Assembly (NCBI GenBank): GCA_021495925.1
Contig: JAKEKT010000053.1
Coordinates: 1-64,000 of the forward strand
Direction: 5' to 3'
DNA from: Diplodia intermedia
Lineage: Eukaryota > Ascomycota > Dothideomycetes > Botryosphaeriales > Botryosphaeriaceae
Length of the DNA stretch: 64,000 bases
Every line of letters starts with the position of its first letter. The first letter of the stretch is position 1. The notes beneath the pieces are model-generated. The model saw only the letters and a program-made list of their open reading frames with translations. It was not told where the DNA came from and searched no databases. The position numbers were made by a program, and so were the translations under genes. Positions 33,941-44,850 of this stretch are shown here, in pieces.

Positions 33941-34924
33941 GACCGCTCGGCGGCCGTGTTCAAGTGTGCATTACGTTCACGCATTAGCGGGACTGGTATT
34001 GGGGTGTTGTGTCAATTAGAATCTAATTCTGGCTTTGCGATGTGAAGTTGTTGTTGGTTGATTCCATTTCGGGCCAATGCTTCCTAATGCGGCAATTCCA
34101 ACGGTATGGTCCTGCACGCCCAGCAAATCAAAGCATTTGTAGCATGCGGCTCGGCGGGATCGCCCGCATACGCACCCAAGCTTCCGTTTGCCCATGCCGT
34201 GTGAGCTAAATCCAACCTGCCGATCCTTGCAACTGGGACGTCGAATGTTACGGTCCGAGCTTGGATTGGAAAAGGTGGAGAATTGGGGGGCCAAAGTCCT
34301 GTTCCTGCCGGAGGAGCACGAAGTCCCCACAAAAGTACGCAATCCTTGTACACCCTCCAACAGACCTCGAACGGAGGGTTTAGCCATGAACTGCCTACTT
34401 TGATCTCATGTAACTATGCATGCCCAAAGCATGCGCTGCCGAGACTCTGCAACCGAACAATCACCACCACTTAATTGGCATCCTCTCCACCATCGCTCCC
34501 AACATCCCCGGCGATTTCTGCAAGCGGAAGGAATGCGTCGTTATCTGGTGGGGTCCACGTGTGGCGACGGCAGCAGAACCCCTTTTGCTACGGCTACGGC
34601 AAATGCAACGTCTATCGCTGCGCCACACGCGACGAATAGGTATTTCTGGTTCGCTCAGGCAGCAGCATGATCAACCTGCGGCTCTGCGTCTTTTAGACCG
34701 AATAATTTTCCGTTTCCAGCAGCCTTCGATGCCGATCTCGGGAGATGGCCCCTCAGCAGATCGTGGGGGCCGTTGCCAAGGCTTTTTTTAGATTCCACCC
34801 TACTCTGTACCACCGCAACTCATTCAGCCTTGAGTTCCCAGGCAAAATAAGAAACGTTGCCATCCTCCGGCTAAAGAAGCAGCAAGAACGGCAACCTAAG
34901 CGAAAGATTCCCCATCCCAACGTC
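33941..34924. other. Gene-free stretch upstream of the 34925 gene
   Basis: About 1 kb with only short, motif-less frames on both strands. The frame preceding 34925 is open back to 34745, so an upstream start for that gene is possible but the later ATG gives a better fit to its family. Confidence 0.4.
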
Positions 34925-36962
34925 ATGGCAACACCTCCATTCGACGAAGTGCGCGCTGCACAGACTGCGCCACCGGCGTCCTCATCACTCTTGGTTGTTA
35001 ATGTCGGGACCGCAGTCGGCCGGGAACAAAAACGACACATTCGAACTCATGTCAGCCTGGCCACGAGGAAGCCAAAAGGCCGCCGAAGGAAAGGCCGCAA
35101 GGCTGGCTCCGATGATAGCGAAGAGCAAAATGCGCTCTATAAGCTCAAAGTGGTTCTTTACTTCTCCAAAGCAAAGAGTCCCTTGCAGGTTGCGGGTGCC
35201 ATGTGCGATGATCCGTTCGATTCCTTGCCAGTCAAAGCCTTCCCGGGGATGCATGATCTTATTTCTTTCCGTAAGTGGCCTCTATTTGATGATTGGGGCG
35301 GGGATATCGCTAACCGAAAACAGACTTCGACGTGTACAACGACGGCTTAACGCTCACCGACGGTACGAGCAGTCCAAGAATACCCCGAGGTACATACATG
35401 CTGACACAAGGCCTCAGACGCCTTCGTAGGCAAGAAAGGTGTCACCGTCAAACCAAGCAACACAATCTGGGCCGTCATGTCCGCCGACGAGACATCGCTC
35501 CTCGTCTTCCTCGCCGAAATGGCCCGCCTCCGCGAGGCCGCCAGCCCCAGCTCCAGCTCTCACTGGCACACCCGCCACCTCACGCTACGAGAACGCGCCC
35601 TAAAGTCCGTCGGCGACCGCCTACCCTCGTCCACAAGCGAGCCCCAGAGCATCTCCGACGCCTACGTCGTCGCGGTAGCAGCGATGCAATGCGCAGCCGT
35701 ACGTACCTACCGCAACCCCCAACCAAACGCCCGCCCATTAACGCCCCATCCCCCCCACACAGGCCCTCTTCGGCGACACCCCGCGCGCCGCGCTATCCCA
35801 CCTCAGCGGCATGCGCGAGCTAGTGCGGCTGCGCGGCGGGATCAGCACGTTCCAGCCCCCGGCGGCGCGCATGCTGCAATGGTGCGAGTACTTCGCGTGC
35901 GCCCTGCACGGGCTGCCGCCGAGCATACTGCCCGTCCCTCCTGCTCCCTCCTCCTCCTCCCGCTCCCAAGCCACCTCCTCCTCTTCCGCAGAAGTCGTGT
36001 CCTCCTCCGCAGACGTCGCCAGTCCCGACACCCCTTTCCCATCCGCCTTCCTCTCCGCCCTCGCCGCCGCGCACTCGCGCACCCTCGCCCGCCTGCCCGC
36101 CCGCTGGCTGCGGTGCCGCCGCTCTGATGGGAGGCGTATGCTGGCCCTCACGCGCGTCGTCTACGCTTTGCATCTGGTCAGCGCGGCGAAGTCGGCGCCG
36201 GCGTGGGCGGGGAGGCTTATGGTGCCCGGGGAAGGGAGGGACGCGGTGGCGCGCGTGTTGGGGGGTGCCGAGCACGCGCTGCTTGTGGAGTTGGCTGGTG
36301 TTGACGGCGGCGGTAATGGCGGTGGTGGGTTCGGTGATGAGGGGGGAGAGGAGGAAGAGGAGGAGGTCGATGAGGAGGAGGAGGAGGAGGAGGAGGAGGA
36401 GGGCTGGCTTCGCGGGATCCTGCTGCATGCGGCGCAGACGTATCTCTGGACGTGTCTGGGCGACCTGCCGCCCGGGTCGCCGATGAATGTCGTTTTCCTG
36501 GAGCGGCTGCGGCGCGCTTTGGACCTGGAAGACGAGCGGGAGGCGGGGGAGGCAGTGCCGGCGAGGGGAAGAGGAGGGGGAGCGGACGTTGGAGGGTGCG
36601 GTGGAGCTGGTGGTGGTGGCGTGCGCGCGGCCTTGGCCCGCTGCGGCGACGACGCAGAAGGCGGTTTGGTGTGGGCGTTGGCGGTGGGGTGGTCGTCGGC
36701 GTTCACGATTCGGACTGCAGTAACAGCGCGGGGAAATGCGGGGGAGGAAGGTTTGCAGGCCGATCGCGTCATGGCGGCCAGAGGGGAGGCGATGCTGGCG
36801 TGGTTCGAGGACCGCATTGTGGATGCGTTGGGGGCGTTGGGGGAAGACGGTGTGAGGCGCGCGGTGTGCGTGGTGGACGTCTTTCCGGGGACGGAGGGGT
36901 TCAGGAGAGGCTGGCAGGCTTTGCTGCAGCAGGAGAGGTTTCAGTGGGCGGCACGGCGGTGA
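34925..36962 (+). CDS. Fungal_trans_2-type regulator without a visible zinc cluster
   Basis: Four exons by phase: 34925-35270, 35324-35362, 35418-35698 and 35763-36962, giving 621 aa. Donors GTAAGT, GTACGA and GTACGT; branches CTAAC and CTGAC. The N terminus LLVVNVGTAVGREQKRHIRT (up to HVSLATRKPKGRRRKGRK) is the F-V-N-x-x ... I-R-x-H-V-x-x-x-x-x-x-x-R-R motif common at the start of this family. MRELVRLRGGISTF, then MLQWCEYFACALHGLPPSI, match the M-x-x-L-V-x-L-R-G-G ... R-P-P/F-P region of PF11951-type proteins. A run of about 20 acidic residues near 36350-36400 and Gly-rich spacers are low-complexity insertions. No Zn2Cys6 motif is seen, so direct DNA binding is unproven. Confidence 0.72.
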
Positions 36963-37347
36963 CATAAGAACTTGCCTACCCGCATCTGCCTCATAGAAGA
37001 AATCTCTCAACGGGTGGGTAGTTGAATATGAAATACGGATGTTAATTTACTGTTGATTTGCAGATGAACAACAATGAATTGATACTCTTGTTGGAGGAGT
37101 GGCGATGGCGTCAAAATGGCATCCATGACGGGCCAGGCGGTCCGCCAGCACGAGCGCCAGCGCGTGGACTGGGCGTGAGGTGTATGCGAAGCCCTTGGTT
37201 AGGAGATCTTCGGTAGGATCGGGGATGTCTCTGAATAGGGTGGCGAGCTGCTCCTGTAGATGGCGGTCGTCGCGCTCAAGACCGGACTTGCCTTCCGGAG
37301 AAGAAGACGATGGACTACTCGGCGGTGGCAGTGGCGTACAGTGGGGG

Positions 37348-37779
37348 TTAGTGCGGACTTGGCTGTGATACGCAGGAAACGCACCTGGCTATGGCGAAGT
37401 TGAGGAAGATGAGCTCCAGCGAGGTGGTATCCATCTCGGTGGCTGCTTCCCGCTGCCACTCCTTCATGCGGAAGCGACGTCTGGAATGGCTGAAGCCCAT
37501 CAAGCGAGCGTGCTTGCCGTCGAACACGATGCTGTCGGATGGGAGGGTGCGATGGTACAGGCCGATGTCGTGGCAGATGAACAGCGTCTCGGCAATCTGC
37601 TCACGCACCTAATTGCGTTGGTCAAGTGACATGTTCGGTAGCTTCTCACTGACGCCCGGAACCAGCTGTAGCAGGATGGCGGGGTTCTCCGAGTCTTCGT
37701 GGACACGGCCGTGAAGACTCTCGGTGTCGCGCATTAGCAGATAAGCCTCCCGCTCGGCGTCGAAAAGGTCAAAACTGGT
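37348..37779 (-). pseudogene. Protein-kinase-like relic
   Basis: The minus-strand frame after a plausible acceptor (CTGACCTAAACAG|TTC, 37779) reads FDLFDAEREAYLLMRDTES, ENPAILLQLVPGVSEKLPNM, then TAG at 37611, then FICHDIGLYHRTLPSDSIVF and HARLMGFSHS. This tracks the fungal kinase-like pattern E-x-x-A-Y-x-x-L ... A-I-L-L-x-x-V-P-G ... I-H-x-x-G-V-x-H-R-D-L-x-P-x-N-I ... A-R-L-I-D-F-G-H-S. The catalytic Asp of HRD is Thr here and the DFG Asp is Gly, so it would be inactive even without the stop. The TAG could come from CAG by one C-to-T change. The upstream N-lobe was not identified with confidence. Confidence 0.55.
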
Positions 37780-38881
37780 GAACTGTTTAGGTCAGCGCCG
37801 ACTAATGCGGGTGAGTCATGGTATTATACCCACCCTCTTGAGCGCCCAAGCAGCGTAAATGCCTGGCCTGCCACCCGAGCCGCACCGCCTCCCACCAGCG
37901 GGGATCGCGCAATCCCACAAGTCCAATACCCTTGTGCAGCTGCGGAACAACGCAACTGGGCTTGCATATTCCATGGGCTGAGCTGAGCACCAGGGCGGAA
38001 TGCGATACGAATGACATCATTTCTTTCCACCCGCGCCCGCCCCAGACCTGGCACCGACTGAACTTAGTGCCGCAACAAAAACCCGGCCTCCATCGATCTC
38101 CACCTCCATGCTCTACGCACTCATTCCACTCCACCTCCACTCCTCTCCACCGTCACTCCCCTCGTCTGTCTTACATCTACCCACCCTTCTCATGCACGGT
38201 AAGCACCCACTCTGCATCAGGTAATATGCAGATGTGCTAATCTGCCCAGGCCAGCTTTCCATCCGCAATCTAGCCAAGGCTGCTCACATCAAAGCCTGGA
38301 TTGTGGGCGGGGGTAAGTAGCGCCTCGCGCGGCCGGGCACAAACGGCGCGACTGCAACACTACTGGGGGTCTGTAGGCGCCCGAGAAGGTCGTCGTTGCA
38401 CGCCGTCAACGCGTCACCCGCGGGTGTCAAGGGGTTAGTGGGCAGCAATGCTGTGGCCTGACCTATTGCATCCCGGAGCGCGGAGGGATTTCGTGAGCAG
38501 GTCATGTTTCGTGCACCTGGCAGGAGTGCCGAGCGTGCTGCTTGCTTTCTTGTGTGCCTGTCGTTTGCAAAAGCGCGGAGCCAAGGCTGCTCAACCATCG
38601 ATCACTCTTTGACATAGATGAGAGTCTGTTTACTTGATCGGCATGGGAGCCCATACACTGTCATCCACTATTCAAAGGTCATTGGATAAAGTTTTCGACG
38701 ATTACAGAAGCTTCATCTGCCAAAAGAAGAGAATGGAACATCAAACCAAGAATGAGTGATTACCCTCGAATTAACGTTCTCTCGTGACACTCCAGAGACA
38801 CAACAGCTCTTCCTCGCTCCAAATTGATAGGAGCGTCAACCAAGACCTACACGCCGTTAGTGCTAAACACAACGATGAAAG

Positions 38882-39285
38882 TCATAAACACCCACAGCTC
38901 GAGCAGTAGTTCTCCTTAACGTTGCTTGTCGCACCGAATGTCAACTTTCGCTTGTTGACACAGCCTTTAGTTGTACATTCATCTATAAAACAGTCAGTAA
39001 GGAGCCCTATCATACCGAACAGCTGACTTACGGTCCCTGCAGTACTCATGACTATCACCCGGCCTTTGCCGGTTACATCCGTCCCATTGACATTGATCTA
39101 CACCGACGTTGGTGTTGAGATGAGAATGCAGAAGTTTCGCAATACTAACGCTCCCCGCAATAGGGTGCCGCCGTACTGGCAGGTTTAACGCACTCTTGCC
39201 ACGTGCAATTGCAGGTCGCTGCTTTGATCAGTACTGTACTACATTTCTCTCAGCCTGCACCCAGTAGGCAACACTCACTGGCCAT
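38882..39285 (-). CDS. Four-exon Cys/His-knuckle repeat protein, 80 aa
   Basis: No single exon exceeds 34 codons. Exons: 39285-39279, 39218-39150, 39097-39032 and 38982-38882. Start in CACAATGGCC. Introns of 60, 52 and 49 bp have donors GTGAGT, GTTAGT, GTAAGT and acceptors GCAG, GTAG, ATAG, and all phases agree. The product has three units of the form C-x3-x-C-x(11-18)-Y-C-x2-H-x-C-x3-G-C: CTWQEC..PYCGEHQC, QWDGC..EYCRDHEC, TTKGC..NYCSSCGC. Two introns cut the same place, inside the His codon (C|AT), so each unit is an exon. The spacing suggests zinc knuckles. There is no signal peptide, so it is likely intracellular. Similar Y-C-x2-H-x-C-x3-G-C repeats occur in other fungal proteins of unknown role. 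Confidence 0.68.
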
Positions 39286-42218
39286 TGTGGATTGAAGTAG
39301 ATGTCTGGTATAAGGAATGGCAGACGGAGGCACAACGGAGAATTGGAGGTGAAAACTCCTGCAGGAGCACTCAGCTTAAAGAGGAGGCACTGGTGCTTTA
39401 TAGGGGGAGGGTGGGCCGGAAAACAAAAACCGGTTTCCTGCTCTAAAGCACTACAGTTGCGATCAACCGCTTGGTGAATTGAAATCTCACCACATGATGT
39501 CAGAGTCTCCCCGCCTACCCCGCGCTCCCCATCAAGAACATGGCCAGTCAGATATGCGCGCCAAGAGAATATGTAGTAAGACGCGAAAGCAGACTCGTAA
39601 GACCACGTCGTTATAGTCTGGACCACTTAGGGATCTCGATCAGAGGTATCCGGCGCCTCTCCGCGCCTGGCTTTACATGCTGTGAAGGATCCGCTGGCCA
39701 TCTTCCCGGCTCCCAGGTGCAGAAAATGACAAGCTAAAAGCGGTAAGACAGCCTTGTGTTGCTCACCAACCAGTTACAGTGCTTGAAAATTTGCGCGAGG
39801 CGCTCAAGTATATGCAGCAGACGGTCGCAGCGAGACTGGCGGACGGGCGGGATGCACGCTTTAGGTAAGAAGAACGACATTTGGCGGAAAGTACTTGAGT
39901 TAAGCCCGCCTAATGGCTCTCGATGCTATCCGAACGCATCCGCGAGATTATGGGAAGAGGAAATATCGACGATGATCAGACCAAGGCGGTACGGACACGG
40001 CAGAAGCTAGGTCGAAGAATGTGTGCATCTCCGAGGTGATTATTTACCTGGGCATTTTACCTCGCCGAACCTCGCCGAGCTCCGGAGCATTAGCTAGGTG
40101 TGTCAAAGTTTCTAAGGCCACGTGTGACTAGCTAACTGGAGGTTCGCCGTAAGAGGCCGCTCCGCCCGCCGTAAAAGTCGACGACAAAGTACGGTGAGCG
40201 GAGCGGCATTTTGCGTTAACCTTCGGGCAGCGTGTCACAACTTGACAAAGTCACGACTTAATAGGCAAATGCATTAATCAAAATGTAGGCAGGAGTAGAT
40301 CCAAACAATGAACAATAATGTAGACGAGGTGCAAAAGATAAGGTTGATTGATTTGGAATGCGCACCGCGAAATGGCGACCAGCAGGCACTCGCTTGTTCT
40401 TGGCGGTTTAATCAGTATTTTTTTTCGACCATCACACTTTACAGCTCGGGAGTCGGATCAAGGATAAGAAGCGAAATTTGATCGGTAATGACTAAACCGG
40501 ATAAGAGCCTACGTCCGTTAATGACCCATTACCTAAAACTCACCAGTTCAAAATACTGCGGTACAATACACGCTGCCAGCAGCTAATAAAAGGAAATAGC
40601 TTTTAGTATCAGCTTTGTTTCCTGCTCACGGCAGGCCGGCTCTATATTATACGCGAATGACCATAAAGCAAGCTTTTTTCCCATTATCATTTAGCACAAC
40701 GCGCGATTATCATACGAATTGTGAACGTCTCGCGGCTCGACCCAGGCAGTCGCGCTAAGCACAATAGGACCTAGATCGCTGCCGCTTCGGGCCGGCCCGC
40801 CGCCCGCGAGCGGGCGATCGCCCGCCATTCCACCAATTTTATTTCGACTTCAGCACCAGTACTAGGCAGCGAGCGGGACGGCGCAGCGTATATCACACGT
40901 TGTGATGCGGTAAAACAGGGTGCTTTGTGGAACTTTCTACTCAGGCGCCGCAAAAACCACGCTTATCCTACATTCCGCCATGCTCAGCTACGCTTTCGAG
41001 ACCATCCACATCTACTGTATAGCCCATGCTTTACTTCAAGACTGCGTAAAAACATAGCTCCATATCTATAACAGACATGGAAGGTCTCCGAAGCGTCACA
41101 AAGCGCTGCGAAATGCACAATCAACGCGCTTGTTGCCAGCCCTGTTTGTACCGGCGGGGCGGCGGTACGTGAGCATGCGCTGGACTGTGCCCCACTGCCG
41201 CATCTCGTAGCCGCTGGTTACGGCGGCGGCGATTGCGGCGAGCGGGGGAAGGGGATGGGGTGGGCGCAGTAGTAGCAGGGGGAGCGGGACGGGCGGAATC
41301 GAGGCGGAGGGGACGACAGGGACCATGGGGATGACGAGGGGGTCGGTGGTGGAGAGCTAAGATCGGGTGCTGCAGCGGCGGCCGGGGAGCAGAAGCGGAA
41401 CAGGTGTTAGTTGATGGGCGGGTGTGGCATTTAGGGCGTTGCTGATGTTGGTGATATTTTTGTAGGTGTTTTTTGATCTGACTGTCTTTATAAGAAGAGC
41501 GGCGACGTCGTCGATACACTACCGCTATGGTGGTCTTATGCATCCGAGCCGCAGTAGGCAGCGAGCTGCGCCTCGAGGATGTCGATCATGCTACCGGGTG
41601 ATAGAATAGATATCAATATGTAGCTGGATTGAATATCAGGACGTACATATGCGCACTGAAGCTTTCATTCACGTCCGGATATTAGATTCAGCTACCCATA
41701 TATAACTAGTGGAGTTTTTCTGCTGGCGATGAGCTTTGATATCGATCAGAACACGCTTGCTCTATTAAGAGACCGTCGGGATTTGAAAGGACGGATTGAA
41801 CTCGGAAACATCTGTCTTTCTGATAAAGTTGAACGCCTGGAAGCTTCCACAGATAGGTGGGGCGGCTGCAATGCATCCCAGATGTAAGTGTTGGCGAGCC
41901 GCCGTAATCAATGCCAAAGTGGACCATAGAAGAAGAACACCGTCTAATGGCAAACAGCCACAAACATCAAATGTTGCCGTAGCAGCAAGATTTAGAGTCG
42001 GAGTGCCCTGAGAGCCTAGCACAAGAGTGGTGTCAGATGGAGAGCATCCAGCTTCGCTCGATAGATCTTTCGTGGGAACGCTAACGGATTTTCCCACAAA
42101 GGTAATTCATACCTGCATAGTACATTGCGCAACTGGAAAGGAAATGCGACAGGTGAATATTAAATGGGGTATGCCGGTGTACTATACAATTTATCGTGGT
42201 ATGCGCTATAAAGAAACA
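39286..42218. other. Gene-poor stretch of about 2.9 kb
   Basis: No supported gene on either strand. It holds a MITE-like inverted repeat (40063-40213) and a short GC-rich palindromic patch near 40790-40830. The frames at 41096-41543 are Pro/Arg-rich shadows without motifs. Confidence 0.45.
40063..40213. repeat. MITE-like nested inverted repeats
   Basis: Two adjacent foldbacks. In the first, CGCCGAACCTC (40063) pairs with GAGGTTCGCCG (40139), and TTAGCTAG (40090) pairs with CTAGCTAA (40128). In the second, GCCGCTCCGCCCGCCGTA pairs with TACGGTGAGCGGAGCGGC at 16 of 18 positions around a 16-base loop. No coding capacity. Confidence 0.6.
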
Positions 42219-43568
42219 TCAAATGGAATACAGGTCCCTTGATACACTCCGCACGTGTAATTCTAGTACAGCCTCGCTCCGACAAATGATACGTTTGAGG
42301 TATACTATATCCTCTCCACTTAAATCCGAGTATCCTGTTTTATGGCTCAAAGAGTTCGCCCTGCACCTTTCATGGTCGTCGCCGGCGCCGTGAGAGGCTG
42401 CTGCATCCCCTTCGCCCCCTCCAACCCCTGACGGTACCGACATGAACGACGACGGCGACGGGAAAAACTCAGGGCTATCGGAGCAGTTGCTCGATGCAGA
42501 CGGCGACGATGACGATCCGGCTCCACACGCCGTTGTTGCCGAAGCTGAAGGAGGTTCGGTTAAGCTCTTTAGCGCGGCCAAGGTCTCCTCGGCCCTAAGG
42601 AGCGCCCTCCGCACGAGCACGGTGCAAACGGCGGAACGTTCCTCTAGGCTTACCTCGTACTCACCGATGCGGCAGGGCGGTGCCGAGGCGTTCGGGATGT
42701 CGGAGTTGCCAATGTCCCTCAGAGCGGGTTGCTGTTGCTCTGAGACAAGATGCTCAAAGAGACGCAGGACGAGCTGGAAGGCAGAGATGGTGAGGAGGAC
42801 GGCGAACGAGTCCTTGTGGCATCGGCTGCAGCCAAGGAACTCGCGGCAGGAGTTGAGTGCAGAGTTGATTCGCTGGACGCAGATGTCGATGCGGCAGCTG
42901 GACGACGGCAGCTGGAGGGAACGATGGAGAGAGTGCAGAGAGCCCAGGTTCGCGGTCTGCACGTCGAAACAGTCACAAGTGGATGCGCTGCTGGTGGGCT
43001 CCTCGGCAGTCTCGCAGTCCGGCCATGTCCACTGGAACGACTGGAGCGGCGGCGTCTGGAGAGGGGCGGCGGTCATCAGCAGCGAGTCTGCGTCTGTGAA
43101 AGCGCTTGTACCCGGGTCGACGGTGCTGCCACTGGGTGTTGGCTGGACGCTGCGTAAGCCTCGGGGGACTCTCTTCTCGGACGCGCGCACGCTTACCTGG
43201 TCAGCCCCGGCGAAGGCGCCGAAGTCGATCCCCGCAGTATCCACCCACGACGGATCCAGATCCACGGCCGGCGCGTGCCAATCATTGCGGGGAGAGCGGG
43301 AAGCTGCATGCTGCTGGCGCAGGCGGGCCTGCTTCTCCAGCGTCTTCCTGTTGCGGCTGCCCTTGGGCTTGCCCGCGCGCATGGCGTAGCTGTAGCTGCA
43401 CGGCAGCTCCTGGCTCTGGCAGCGGGCGCACACGAGCTCGCCCGAGCACTTGACCTTCGCGGCGTGGCACAAGTCGCAGGCCGAGCGCAACTTGAGCCTC
43501 GGTCTTTTGGCGTCGGCGGCATCGGACCAGCAGGGCATATCGTCAAACAAGAGGCCCTGAGCGGCCAT
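42219..43568 (-). CDS. AflR/GliZ-type Zn2Cys6 cluster regulator
   Basis: Start ATG 43568 (MAAQGLLFDD); 449 aa as one frame. Residues 31-57 form a canonical zinc binuclear cluster, C31-x2-C34-x6-C41-x5-C47-x2-C50-x6-C57, followed by the basic linker AGKPKGSRNRKTLEK seen in regulators of secondary-metabolite clusters. The C-terminal half has the AflR-type domain: NSCREFLGCSRCHKDSFAVL, QLVLRLFEHL and RIGEYEVSLEERSAVCTVLV. A GTAAGC at 43196-43191 looks like a donor, but I found no in-phase acceptor, so read-through is kept. It neighbours the O-methyltransferase and NRPS and is the obvious pathway-specific activator, probably a dimer binding TCG-N5-CGA-like sites. Confidence 0.85.
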   Translation of the reverse strand: MAAQGLLFDDMPCWSDAADAKRPRLKLRSACDLCHAAKVKCSGELVCARCQSQELPCSYSYAMRAGKPKGSRNRKTLEKQARLRQQHAASRSPRNDWHAPAVDLDPSWVDTAGIDFGAFAGADQVSVRASEKRVPRGLRSVQPTPSGSTVDPGTSAFTDADSLLMTAAPLQTPPLQSFQWTWPDCETAEEPTSSASTCDCFDVQTANLGSLHSLHRSLQLPSSSCRIDICVQRINSALNSCREFLGCSRCHKDSFAVLLTISAFQLVLRLFEHLVSEQQQPALRDIGNSDIPNASAPPCRIGEYEVSLEERSAVCTVLVRRALLRAEETLAALKSLTEPPSASATTACGAGSSSSPSASSNCSDSPEFFPSPSSFMSVPSGVGGGEGDAAASHGAGDDHERCRANSLSHKTGYSDLSGEDIVYLKRIICRSEAVLELHVRSVSRDLYSI

Positions 43569-44850
43569 TGTGCTCACACAGTACAGAGAGGCGAGGGGCG
43601 ATAAGATGATCAGATAACCGATGATGGGACGAGGCCCAGGGACGGTTCTTAGCCGGCTTTTAATCAGAGCATCCAACTGCCGCTCCGGCGTCGCAGTCTC
43701 CAAGAACTGCCAGAGTCTCGCATTCGTGCCGTGACTCGGATTTCCCCAGCGCCAAGTCATTCGCAACCGCGCCGCTGACTCGGAGCATGGCGCGACCGAT
43801 TCATGTCGCGAGGGAGCCGCGTTGCGGGGCGGAAGGCCGGCGCTTGACAGACACATAGGCGCCCGCCAGAGATCCACTGAAGCGTCCAACAAGCCTTTGC
43901 AAAGCGGGTGGGCGAACGAGCCTTATGTGTTGGCAAGCAGTCGGCGCCGGGAGCCGGTTGCGGCTAGTCTCGGATGCGCGCGACGGGAACCTCGGGGCGG
44001 GTGCGGTCCGCATCTCGGACCGCCGGGGCCAGCCGGATGCCGATATCGCCGCCTTGGTGTTGCTTGGATATATGCCGAGGATAATCGCCGAGCGATCATC
44101 TTCCCCCAACTGCCGGCTGTGGCGCCGCTTAAACAGGCCCCCCTGCATTGTTCCCGCTTGCACCACAGAACAAGGTAGACGACCAATCCCAACCCTCGAT
44201 TCTCACCGAAGAAGACCAAGTTCGCGATGGTGGAGCCAGCGCCTCGGCTTGTGCCGACCGCTCATCTCCTTCGACTTCCATATCCTTGCCATTACGTATG
44301 TGTCTCAGACTTTCGACCGGGATTTATTCCGGGGAAAATGTTTAGCGGGGCTTAAGGCGTTCATGTTCCTCTTGTGGGTCTATTCATCGTGCGGCTAAGT
44401 GCTTAGGTAAAGAGTATTATCATCGACAACTCTTCAGCGTCGAATAGCATGCTTCTGAGTACGATGGCAACAGGGGGCCCCGGATCATTCTCCTCCCTCG
44501 CCTAATGCCGTCTGCATCAGATTGGCCACGAGCTCCAATGTTTCTTCACAATTACACGAGACACCTTGACCGGTCTGCCGATCCACAGCGCCTGCAGGGA
44601 CCCCAAAGCCATCTTATTAAAAATCTTCGTGGCATTTTCCGATACTCCAATGCTCCTCGGCGGTTGCATACCTGCCGCGAAAATGGTGATAAGTGGAAGA
44701 GTTATTAGCATGGAAGTAGGACCGATTTGAACCTTTTTCACTTGTGCGGTTATTCTCCAAAAAGAGGTGGCCATAACATGGTGACACACTTTTCACCTTC
44801 ACTTTGGGCGCAACGTTCCCTATTACTTCAGACATGCTACCTACAGCGCT
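43569..44850. other. Promoter and intergenic region of the cluster regulator
   Basis: About 1.3 kb. The part next to 43568 is the regulator promoter; it contains the CCGGATGCCGA element (44033-44043). Opposing frames at 43801-44398 are GC-driven shadows. The remainder, down to the stop of the methyltransferase gene at 44851, shows no supported gene. Confidence 0.45.
44033..44043 (+). promoter_or_regulatory. CCGGATGCCGA, candidate cluster-regulator site
   Basis: Matches the CCGG-N3-CCGA form also found between the NRPS and P450 genes (54138-54148). It differs from the TCGG-N3-CCGA site described for GliZ/AflR-type regulators at the first base only. It lies about 465 bp upstream of the regulator start, consistent with autoregulation. 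Function inferred. Confidence 0.35.

Noticed and set aside
43105..43196. Possible intron in the Zn2Cys6 regulator starting at GTAAGC
   Set aside because: No acceptor in the matching phase was found within a normal intron length, and the frame is open through the region.
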